From Syngnathus acus (taxonomy: Eukaryota > Chordata > Actinopteri > Syngnathiformes > Syngnathidae), in assembly GCF_901709675.1 (NCBI RefSeq), contig NC_051103.1, forward strand, positions 4,883,501 through 4,947,500: a stretch of 64,000 nucleotides of DNA, given 5' to 3'. The translations under genes and the position numbers were made by a program. Of this stretch, positions 49,201 to 58,100 are shown in pieces. Each line of letters begins with the position of its first letter. Position 1 is the stretch's first letter. Under the pieces are notes generated by a model. The model ran no database searches. It worked only from the letters and a program-made list of their open reading frames with translations, and had not been told where the DNA came from.

Positions 49201-52200
49201 TTTGGTTTTGCGCCACTCTAGCCAAAAGACAAGTTTGTTTACGCGTTTGTAGCCCACAGCAGAGAATTTTAAAAATGCAGCCCTCAAAGGAATATAAAAA
49301 ACATATTGTGTGTGTTTGTGGCACACGGGAATTTCAATTTTTTTGTGGTCTTCACAGCGACATAAAAGGTTTGAGGCGCACAGCATCGAGATTGCGAAAC
49401 GTCATCCCCATAGAAGTACTACAAGGACGTGTATGAATGTGTCTTTGTGGCCCACACAGCAAAGAAGTGGCAAAATATGGACATGCCATTTGTGTATGTT
49501 TGTAGCCTGCACAAGTAGTCATCACTGAGATTGTTGTGCGTGTGTGTATGTGCCTTCTCTGAACTGCAGGTGTGAAGGTCCCCCCTCCCTCCCCAGCTCA
49601 GCACTAAGTAAACCTGTACGTGGGATTATTAGATTTATGTCCTGTCTGTCCTCCTGTGTGTGCGCGCGTGTTTATGTGCGTATGCTTTAGCGTGTTGATG
49701 AAACTAAAACACACACACCTCTACGAGTACAAGTAACCTTGATGAAGTGCGAGGACGACAAGCGAGTGGACAGATGGCTTCACTATCAGCGCGCTTACAT
49801 AAGCCTTTGCTCCGCCGCGCAGCATCCGTATCGATGCGTTCAAGGCCCCTCGTTCAAAACAGTCTCTTGTCCCTTGACCTTGAATTTTTGACTTACTAAC
49901 CGCAGGCTACATGATGATGCGTCACTACTCGCCGGGCGCTTGATTCGGTACACCTGCATCACCCCGCCTTCTGCATATAACATCATAACCACACTTTCTT
50001 TGCTTCTTTCTCCTTTTGTCATCCTCTTCTTCTCTTTTTCCTCATCACTTTGTCCTCCTACGTGGCGGGTTCAGCTGTGCTCAGACCCCTGCATGAGGCT
50101 AGCGCTCCGAGCGGCTCGACCGTAGCCGCGTGCATGAGGAGCGCTGGCGGCCCGCTCAAAGGCAGGCAGGAACAGGAAGCGCAACAGCGGGAGTCAGGAA
50201 GCACCCCCTGCCCACAGGGGCCTCGCAGGTATACACGCCGCCACTGTGACCCACAAAGACCCACCTGCCTCCCACCGCAACCCTGCTGGACTCCTCGTCT
50301 TTGTGTCAGTGTGTGTGACCTGTTGTGTAGCTTGGCTGGGCTATGAAAGAGAGTTGTGTATGTTCTTTTTTTCTGCTTTCCCTCTTTGTAGCACTCTGTG
50401 CCGTGCCATGGCGGTTGCATTTGTTTCGTGTCGTGTTGTACGTTATGCTGCTGTGCTTCAGGGCTACAGTGGTAGCCTGCAGAGACCTAGAAGGGGTAAA
50501 ATTTAGATGGCTGGAACTACAGCTTTCTTTTTACTTTTTTTAATGATTATTAATTATTTCTATTTATTTTCCTCAGTAAAAATAATCAACAAAACATTGA
50601 TTTTTCTGATTAATCTGAATTTTTTAAAACGTTTTTTAATGATTTCTTTTATTTCTATTTATTTTCCTCAGTAAAAATAATTGACAAAACATAGATTTTT
50701 CTGATTATTCTGCAAAAAATAGTTTTTTACTTTTTTTTAATGATTTTTTAAATTTCTATTTATTTTCCTCAGTAAAAATAATCAACAAAACAGATTTTTC
50801 TGATTAATCTGAAAAAAAAATCAAAAATGTCATTTACATTTGAACTGAAAACATTTCAAAGCTTTTGCAGATGGGCAGGAGTTGATGGTTCTACTGCCTC
50901 AAAAGTGTAGCCCTAGTTTCCTTTTCTATTAAAAGCCCCCCATTTACTGTTCAAGCCAAACTGCTTGCAGAAAGGAAGAGGGGGTGAAATGTTCAGTGCT
51001 CTCTGCCTCGCTCTCCTTTTTTTTTTTTTAATTTGACATCACACCTCTTTTCTATTGATCAACACTAGCGTCTGATTTATAGCCGCTGCTGCAAAGCCTT
51101 CTGGGTAATTACTAAGGCTGAAAAGAGTTGATAGGGGTGCTGGCATGTGTGTGCACGTGCAGACACAAACACAAGAGCAAAAATTGATGCACGAGCTGTT
51201 CACACACACGCGCGCACACATACACAGATAAATAGGATCCACTAATGTTGCACATACATCATTTGCCTGCATGTAAATCAATGAAATGGTATGGCGGCCT
51301 GCTGAGAGCGAATTACTTTACGCGGCGTTGACGTACGACGCGCTGCGCTAAAATGGCTGTTTGGAAAGTCTGATTACAGCGCATGAGATGCTGGCATCAG
51401 GATGTGTGTGAGTATGTGCGTGTGGGTTGGTGTTGTTACTGCAGCTTACTCAGCAGTTGTGACCATCTCCATGTTTATTCCTATCTCTGTGTTATACTGC
51501 TCCCTGGTGGTAAAGGCACACAAAGGCAGCCACGCAATTAATCAACCGTGACTATTTCATCCCTTACGTTCTGTTAAATTTCCTGTTATTGTATGTTTTC
51601 ATAATTAAGACACAATAGAGTGTTTGTATTATGAGAGGGTCCTTGGAAAAAAAATAATCCTGGACCGAAAAAGATTGAGAACCCTAGCCATACATCACCA
51701 GGCTGCGTGTGTGTTGCCGGCTTGCTTACCCTGTTGTGTGCTTGTTGTGACCTTTCCACAAACCAGCTGACAGCCAAACAACTCTTTGTGTCCCCCCCTC
51801 CCTGCAGTGAACAGCCAGGCCCGGTCCAAGTACTGCTGACACCCAATCAGAAGGAGGAAGAGGACCATGACCAGGAAGAGGACGCAGCTCTGAGCCAAGA
51901 CCCGCCTCCTCTGCCTCCACCTCCAACCTATCGCCACCCGGTGACTCCTCCCCATCCAGCGCTAACCCTCAGCATCACCCACCCGTGCGCCCCCTCCAGT
52001 GACGTCAGTGGGGGGGTGAGGCTGTGTGAGTTTCTCCAAGCTGGGGGGGTGAGCGTCAGACCCTTGGGGAGGCACTTGGCTATTTCCCTGCCGTCGCTTC
52101 CGCTGTGCTTTTGGGAGGCGCCGGTTACGCTCCCCCAGCCTCCGCCGCCCCCCGTCACCAAACCTATCACGCCTCTCTGGCAGCCCCCCCAGCCCAGTTC

Positions 52201-53107
52201 CACCTCAGCCCCTCAGCATTGGCCGCCCTCCGACGGAGCCACCCGCCATTGGTCCTCCTGGAGTCTAAATCGCCCTGACGCCATGGTGACACCCTACGAC
52301 ACCCCACCGGACCGCTACGCCGCCATCCCTTTGCAAGCGCCCAGGCCCGGTCGGCACCCCGCTCGGGGGAACTACGGCTTCCAGTATGCCTCGGGGCAAC
52401 ACGGCTGTGACCGTGAGGAGCCGGAACTAACAGAGCTCACGGAGCTTGACACCCTTTACCAGGCCAGTCTGCAGGCTGGGAGGACAGGTACAGACCTTGG
52501 CCAATTAGGGTAAGGTTTAAAAGCTTGACTAACTTACTGACACTCCTAATATGGTTGTTCTTCCGGTGCAGGCTGCAGCCCATCAGAGCGACTCATCTCC
52601 AGGGTTGGAGGGCCAACTCGCTCTAGAACCCCCAACGCAGACATGGAGAGGAGCGTGTTTGGGCCAGACGGCGCCAGCACCCCCACCTACCTCAACAAGG
52701 TGATCCTTTCCCCATGCCCTCCCTCACCAACCTTGTCACGATTTTCATCTCCGTGCCTGACCTGTCCTCTTCCTCTCTCCCTGCAGCCAATGATGTTGCA
52801 GGGACTGCGTTTAGGGGCGGGGCCAAACGAGGAGGGGGACAACCCGAGGAGAATGGGACGCAGCCTGAGCGGCACAGTCGTGGTGACCCCACGACACGCA
52901 CGTCTGACCGCCACCCGCAGCTTCGTGAGTACCGCGCTCCGTCGCCCCCTTGTGGCTCAGCATGACGACACACTGCTACTCCCCTGGTTTCTTCGTCTCG
53001 TGTCTTCTTCCTCTTCTTCTTCTTCTTCTTCTGTCTGTCTCGTCTCCAAGGCAAAGCAGGCTGATGTCAGTGCCTCCTCCTCCCATTGCTTGCTTCCTCT
53101 GTCCTGA
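37228..53107 (+). CDS. usp54: Ubiquitin carboxyl-terminal hydrolase 54
   Basis: Peptidase family C19 (USP) protein. Exons: 37228-37383, 38485-38577, 40382-40516, 40632-40745, 40825-40907, 40971-41076, 43252-43398, 45279-45428, 45711-45903, 46478-46660, 46822-47041, 47123-47500, 47573-47700, 47940-48092, 50075-50228, 51808-52487, 52572-52699, 52787-52924, then probably 53051-53107. The USP domain spans about residues 31-355: Cys box [15 protein letters not shown] with Cys45, His box [10 protein letters not shown] with His305, a Cys-rich CVCTSC ribbon at 167-172, and [13 protein letters not shown]. The tail keeps [63 protein letters not shown], a charged coiled-coil segment ([20 protein letters not shown], about 697-720), [11 protein letters not shown] and RSLSGTVV. 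Total about 1131 residues versus about 1684 in human. One intron has a GC donor. The C-terminal exon choice is unresolved. Confidence 0.92.
37384..38484 (+). other. usp54 intron after the Cys-box exon
   Basis: Donor GTCAGT at 37384, acceptor TTCTTTAG ending at 38484. Contains (CA)n patches near 37590-37608 and 37751-37765. No additional exon recognised. Confidence 0.7.
38614..38686. repeat. Near-perfect inverted repeat (32-base arms, 9-base loop)
   Basis: Arms 38614-38645 and 38655-38686 are reverse complements with a single mismatch: ACTGTGGTTTGAAATACATT then ATGGGCAAAAAA on the left, the mirror with CATT/ATG on the right. The loop is GAAATATAT. It lies 37 bases after the usp54 exon 2 donor. 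It could be a miniature inverted-repeat element end-pair or a hairpin RNA. Confidence 0.85.
38687..40381 (+). other. Remainder of usp54 intron 2
   Basis: Downstream part of the intron ending with the acceptor AATCCACAG at 40381. Contains (CA)n/(GT)n-like patches (39060-39105, 39455-39510), a clear (AC)n tract at 39627-39650, and A/T-rich sequence from 39830 to 40160. Chance ORFs on both strands show no recognised similarity. Confidence 0.65.
39627..39650. repeat. (AC)n microsatellite
   Basis: About 12 AC dinucleotides, interrupted by G at the upstream side and TA at the downstream side, in usp54 intron 2. Confidence 0.85.
41077..43251 (+). other. usp54 intron 6
   Basis: Donor GTGAGA at 41077, acceptor TTTCCCAG ending at 43251. 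It is dominated in its middle by the degenerate minisatellite at 41788-42450. A T-run lies at 41239-41254 and a (GT)n stretch near 42987-43003. No exon recognised inside. Confidence 0.7.
41788..42450 (+). repeat. Degenerate minisatellite, about 39-base unit, roughly 17 copies
   Basis: A consensus of the form CTTAAGACATATCACTGAGG followed by GAGTGCTTGTTTTGCCCAC can be followed through the interval, each copy differing by several substitutions or short indels (for example ACTTTAGGACATATCACTGA, ACTTAAGACATATCGCTGAC, CCTGAAGACTTTGCGG). The recurrent anchors are AAGACAT, TCACTGAGG and GCTTGTTTTGCC. Isolated further copies occur in the next intron. Confidence 0.75.
43399..45278 (+). other. usp54 intron 7 with outlying minisatellite units
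   Basis: Donor GTAAGT at 43399, acceptor CTGTAG ending at 45278 after a long pyrimidine tract. Copies of the intron 6 repeat are recognisable near 43529-43665 (GATATCACTGAGGGGAAGGG, CCTAAGACATACTCC, GGGGGAGTGTTTGTTG) and 44050-44115 (CTACTGAGGAAGTGATTGTT, CAGACATATCACTGAAG). The rest is A/T-rich without coding signal. Confidence 0.65.
45904..46477 (+). other. usp54 intron 9 with interspersed repeat phrase
   Basis: Donor GTACAT at 45904, acceptor TTTAG ending at 46477. Near 46161-46190 it carries GGCGCCATCTTGTGGCATTT, which recurs almost exactly near 12024-12043 in a sec24c intron, a sign of a dispersed element. No exon inside. Confidence 0.65.
48093..50074 (+). other. usp54 intron 14, no MIT-like exon found
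   Basis: Donor GTAAGA at 48093, acceptor GTTCAG ending at 50074. In human USP54 an MIT-like helical segment (SLQEAESVFEESL and onward) follows the LDELQNQG block. Reading this interval on the plus strand I found no frame resembling it. Only chance ORFs and (GT)-rich stretches near 49535-49695 are seen. Confidence 0.6.
50229..51807 (+). other. usp54 intron 15
   Basis: Donor GTATAC at 50229, acceptor CCCTGCAG ending at 51807. Apart from the tandem repeat above it has a T-run near 51018-51029 and a CG/CA-rich patch near 51200-51226. No coding exon is recognised. Confidence 0.65.
50525..50823 (+). repeat. Three-copy tandem repeat, about 95-105 base unit
   Basis: Three A/T-rich units share TTTCTATTTATTTTCCTCAG, then TAAAAATAATCAACAAAACA or TAAAAATAATTGACAAAACA, and TTTTTCTGATTAATCTG or TTTTTCTGATTATTCTG. 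The second and third copies differ from the first mainly by short deletions. It lies in the usp54 intron before the 51808 exon. Each unit includes a splice-acceptor-like TTTTCCTCAG. Confidence 0.85.
53002..53049 (+). repeat. (TTC)n-rich pyrimidine tract forming a splice acceptor
   Basis: An interrupted CTT/TTC triplet run of about 30 bases, followed by CTGTCTGTCTCGTCTCC, leads into the AG at 53049-53050. It acts as the polypyrimidine tract of the putative last usp54 acceptor. Being a microsatellite, its length may vary between individuals. Confidence 0.75.
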
Positions 53108-53311
53108 GTCCCTGTTGCTATTCCACCGCCATCACCTCCTCCATCCTCTTCATCACCAAAACCCTGTCATCACCACCTCCCTTCTTTACCTCACAGGTAA
53201 ACATCACACTGTGTTGCCGCTTTCTAATACTGAACAATGTAGATTCTATTTTCTATTTTTCAAAAACCTGTGACTTTCTAGTGTCTATATTTGGAACGTT
53301 TGTGATTTCAG

Positions 53312-53418
53312 GAGTTGTCGGGCAGCGCTGGGAGTTTCTGGCTGTGTCTGACCGGGGTCAAACTGTCCTCCAACCAGGGTCGTGCTCAGCCTCACTGAAC
53401 CCTAAGAGCCCGCTTTGA
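53312..53418 (+). CDS. usp54: Alternative usp54 C-terminal exon (uncertain frame)
   Basis: A good acceptor TGTGATTTCAG ends at 53311. In one frame the following sequence reads WEFLAVSDRGQT..., ending at the TGA 53416-53418; this resembles human FLAMCDRGET, but it requires the preceding exon to end in phase 1, which 52924 does not. In the frame reached directly from 52924 it reads ELSGSAGSFWL... with a stop at 53396-53398. Either would be a usp54 C-terminus; transcripts are needed to choose. Confidence 0.4.
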
Positions 53419-55160
53419 CGGGTGTGGATCGGACGAAAGATGCTCCTCTCCCGGAATGCCGCTAACACGCAAACACCCACGCACGCGCACACCCACCTGC
53501 AACGCAACGTAGAGACCCCCTGCTTTGCCCCCTCCCTCGCCACACCTTCGTCCCTTGCCCCACTACTCTGTCTATGCAGTCACAGTTGACCCTGACAACC
53601 TCAAACTTCTCCTGATGTTGCTCCCCTTACGACACTTTCCTGGGGCAGATGTGGGGACGCTCCGAGTAGCCGCGCCTCTTCCTCTTTCTCCACGGGCATT
53701 TCCTGGCGGATGCACACACGTAGCAGCGGAACTGTATATCTGATAGACAGCCATAATTTTTCTTTTTATGTTTTTTTGCCCGAGGCCGTGTACAGAACAT
53801 GTATGAACTCTATGTTAACAAATAAGACCTTATGGAACGTTAAAGAATATTCAACATAGAAGTGGGGGTGCACTTCACAAGTGTCGAAGCAGGACATTGT
53901 TTGCCCCCCCCCCTCCCCAACCACGCCGCCCTCCTCCTCTTTCTGACTTTTCCCCCAAGCTCACCTACCTGAATGACAGCTCTCCCGTTTCTACCGGGAG
54001 ATTAAACAAGAAAAGCGCCTCTTCTGTTAAATCTTATCATATCTGACACCTTTTTGAATTTTTGCTCTATTTTCTTCCAAATAGGAGGGGTTATGTCAGA
54101 CTAATGTTAGGCTTTGGATTAAGGTTGCATAAAAACAGTCTAGGGTTACGTACTGTGGATATAATTAGTCTTCACACCCTTCTCTAAATGCCACTTTTTC
54201 ACGATATGACAAATAGATGAAGATAAATTAAGATTTACAGGAGTTTTAATGTAATTGGTTGATCAGGGGTGTGTAGACTTTTTATTTCCATTCTGTGTTT
54301 GTCAGTCTAGTCTGGGTGAACCTTAACCGTAGTAGCAAGGCGTGACCAGGTGAGAATGTAGCATGGGCTTTCTTAACGGAACCAAGCTTTGACTCTAGTG
54401 CACTTTGCGAAGCGGATGCGATGGTAGAAGAAGTGCACTTTTTTCAGGAAGGCTGCTTGAATGAAAAGGGGATGCTTGTTTCACTTTTAAATGGTCCTCA
54501 GGTTAAAAAAAAATCCGTGATAAACTTTATTATACTGAATAGGCTAAGATATACACGTTGCTTTATACGCTGTATTAAGAGGTCTATTTTCAGCCGGTGA
54601 CGCGCTGAGATGTCAAGCAGTTGTACAGTCACGCCCCCCTTTACTAAGCTACATTATTATGCTTTATGCTGTTCATGTATAAAAAAAAAAAAAAAAGTGA
54701 AAATAGATCGTTGTAACTAAACCAAAGGTTGGCATTATTTACCAGAGATGTTTTCATTTCTCTATTTTATTTTCAATGTTATTTTGAGGTTGCGGGAGAA
54801 TGTAGCCCAATTGTAGCGCTTCAGTCCGCTATGCAAGTCGAGCCTCCTCAGGAGGACCATCACAACAAAACGCCCACAAGATTTCATGTTTAATGCTGCT
54901 GGTGAACTTTGTTGTGCTGCATCTATTTACGCTATAGTTTCAACCAATGGAATGCAAAAACAAAATCGCTAAAAGAGGGGGATAAGGGAGAAAGAGAGGG
55001 AATGAATGTAAACTAAAGGATCAGAGCGCACGAGGAAGCAAAAGAAGCCGATGTTTGTGTGTGTGTGTGTGTGTGTGTCAAATTAAGGGGGGGTAGTAGG
55101 GTGGTCATAGGGGTTAAAAAAGGAACCTGTATTTTTGCAATAAAGTTATTACTAATGCAC
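53419..55160 (+). terminator. usp54 3' UTR with poly(A) signal
   Basis: Long non-coding stretch after the usp54 coding end, with frequent stops in all plus frames beyond about 53745. A canonical AATAAA at 55139-55144 lies in the context TTTTTGCAATAAAGTTATT and is the best 3' end candidate. A (GT)n tract at 55056-55078 precedes it. The UTR length is inferred. Confidence 0.5.
55056..55078. repeat. (GT)n microsatellite
   Basis: About 11 GT dinucleotides just upstream of the presumed usp54 poly(A) signal. Confidence 0.9.
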
Positions 55161-58100
55161 TCCCACAGGGAGTATAACCACCATAACAAGGCCTCTATTG
55201 CTGTGTCTTTGCATTACAAAATACAAAATCTGTCCAATGCACCTCCAAGTTCCTCCAAACCGCCCACAAAAATATGTTATCATCACAATTATGTATTAGA
55301 ACATCCAACAGCAAATCAACTTTATATGAAAAATGCTTTGTACTGCAACAAAGTGACCACTAGGTGGCAAAGGTGACCTCTTTTTTGTATTACCCCAGCC
55401 CAGCATATGGCTTGCACAGAGTAAAAGCAAAACTATTTAACGTCATACAAAACATACATACAAAATGTTATCTATAAATGAGCCAAACAAAAACTTTTGT
55501 TTTTATTTTTGCTGTTAAATTAGGCATTAACAAATTAATTAATCAATGTTTTATTAGTTATTACAGCAAGAAAATAACCCCATTATTATTTTATTTTTTT
55601 TAAAAATCCACACGTACTGTATATGTATGTCTATAGTGTCTGCAGTCATTTTTTTTTGCTTGTTTCACTCCCGTTTCACTTTTCACCCCCAGCATGACCT
55701 CTGCAGACTGCGGCAGCGATGATGTCACTTTTCCAAGCCTATCAAGAGCAATTAGACGGCCGCACAAGGGCTCTGGCGCACACACACGCGCTATAATTAA
55801 GAAGTAGTCTTACATAAACAGAGTAATACAATATCTTAAAACCCATTTGGAAGGAGCTTTTGGCTTATTGCATTTGTCAGCGCTCCCGAACTGATTGGCC
55901 CGTCGCTCGCTTGGCCAAGTTTTCAGCGCAGAATCTGTGAGGAAGTTTTGACATATAATATAAAAATATTAGTGGTAATAGGGGGCTTTTGGAGCACTAA
56001 TATTGCAATATTAATGGGGCTTTTTGGAACCAACCCTGAAGCTGCTCGGTGTCAAATAACACTCTTGACGACTACTGAACTTTAGATTGATGGATGGATG
56101 GGTGGAAAGGGGTTCTCCTGCTAAATGTCTAAAAAATACATAAATAAAATGCATATTGATTAGATGAGGTGCAGTTTAACGGCAAAGCTGTTAAGGAGGA
56201 AAAAAGGCTGTTTTAGGTTCGTGCACTTGCAGCCGCTGCAGAGCAGGAATGCAGATTTACAAGCTTGCACAGGCATGCAGATGTGGAACCAAAGAGCAAG
56301 TGTTATGGTCAAACCCCTGGTGTGCACAACGCTCCCCTCCCACTCCCCTACCTCCCCCATCCCGTGCGTGACCTCCCCGCTACACCCCATCTTAACGGTG
56401 GTAGCCGCAGCATCCCTGCTGGGTCGGGCCTGTTTATCTCTTCCGCAGCGGCCGTGATTAATGATGCCCCAAACACATCCTCTCTTCTCTCTGGAGTTGC
56501 GCAGCTGAGTAAACAGGACCCTCCGCTACCGTGGACGCCGTCCCGGGCCCGCCGAGACCCTCCCCCGCCCTCGTGCCCCCGAACCTGGCGACAGGTAGCA
56601 ACTGATCCTGTGCTGAGATTTGCCGTGTGATGCGCCATGACGATAAAAAAAAAAATAGGAGCACAAGGAAAACGAATAAGAAATTCAAAAGTTTGGCCCA
56701 AGTGTCTCTGACATTCCAAACTGGATTACACACCTGTATACACTGCAGGCCAACTGGCAGGAGGAGGCATGCACGCAAAGGTATAAAATATTTTTCAAAT
56801 TTATGCTTCCTGATTCAAAGTGAAGGACGCAAATGAGATATGTGGATACGATGATCCCCAACATTCATTATAAAACACATACTTTTATACACTTTAAATT
56901 CAATCCCAACAGCCACAAAATAAAAGTAAAATCATGGAAACGATCACACAGCATAAAAACAAATGAGGAAAGACATTTTTATACGATCTTTTTATTATAA
57001 GGATCTGATAGTCAGACTTGGACTCGCCATTAGGAAACACAAGCAATTTGTGCATAATCTCTCTCATTGCTGAAATACGGCTTTGACTTTTCCAATTTTG
57101 AAACATCAACAATATCATTTTTTATTTTACACTTTTTAGTTGATGATAAATATTAATATTAAAAACCTTTGTAGAACACAAATGTAAAACATGAGTGCAC
57201 AAAAGGGTGTGTCGACTTTTATAATCCATTGTATTGACATATTTTTTGATTTTACTACATATTACTTCATTGACTTCATTTCATGCCTGCATGACCATTT
57301 CAAGTTTCACATTGATTGTGTTCAAAATGTCCCATTGTGTACAACAAATTTGTGCTGAGTAGCCTCGAGTCTCCTTCAACGTCCAGCTGAGCTCACCGTT
57401 TGTACAACAGTGCCAAAAGTTTGCGTCTGCCGTGTCAAATGTTACACATGCCTCCGACGGCAACATTTTAGTGCCGCGCCGACCTTTGGGACCATTTGGT
57501 GAGGCTGTTTTGTGTAATTGCTTTCAAAGTGAGCAGCATCACACTCAATAAAGACTTGTATTTCTTTACAGATATGGGAAACCCAACTTTAACACTTTTT
57601 TAAGATAGCGCCCACTCTGATGCTGAGTTCTGAGACCGCTGCAATCGTCTGGACGGTCGGTGTGGGTGGGGGGTCGCCGGGCCCGTCTGTCCCCATGTCT
57701 CGGCATCTGTCTCTGGAGGCCGGGCGGCGGGGAGGTGTGGGTTGAAGGATGGGGAGTGGAGCACATGTGCCGACATTAAGTGGTGACATGGTGAGAGGCT
57801 GTGAGAGCGCCGCGCCGCCACCGTCGCTGGAGATGATTGACGCTGATATTTTCCTCATAGTAGGTTGAGGTTTGGTGTATGTTGAAGTAGAGTAGAGCGG
57901 AGGTTCTGCTGCGGTGGGAGCCGTGAGTCAGAAGCAGCTGCTGCGAGCTTCCACATGAGTGTGCGTCGAACTCAAGATCTTGTTTCAGCGCCGTATGCGA
58001 TGTAAATGATGTGTGTGCTCTTTGCGTATGCGCATTGTTTCACGGGCGTTCATGTATGTTTGAGGCCAGATGATCACGTCCTGTCAGTCTGCAGCCTCCC

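Noticed and set aside
52925-53104. Read-through of the usp54 exon past the donor at 52925
   Set aside because: The read-through encodes the serine run of the (TTC)n tract and ends at the same TGA. The GTGAGT donor and strong acceptor make splicing far more likely.
57566-57905. Three overlapping minus-strand open frames in a GC-rich patch
   Set aside because: All three frames are open together, as expected from base composition rather than selection; no family resemblance.
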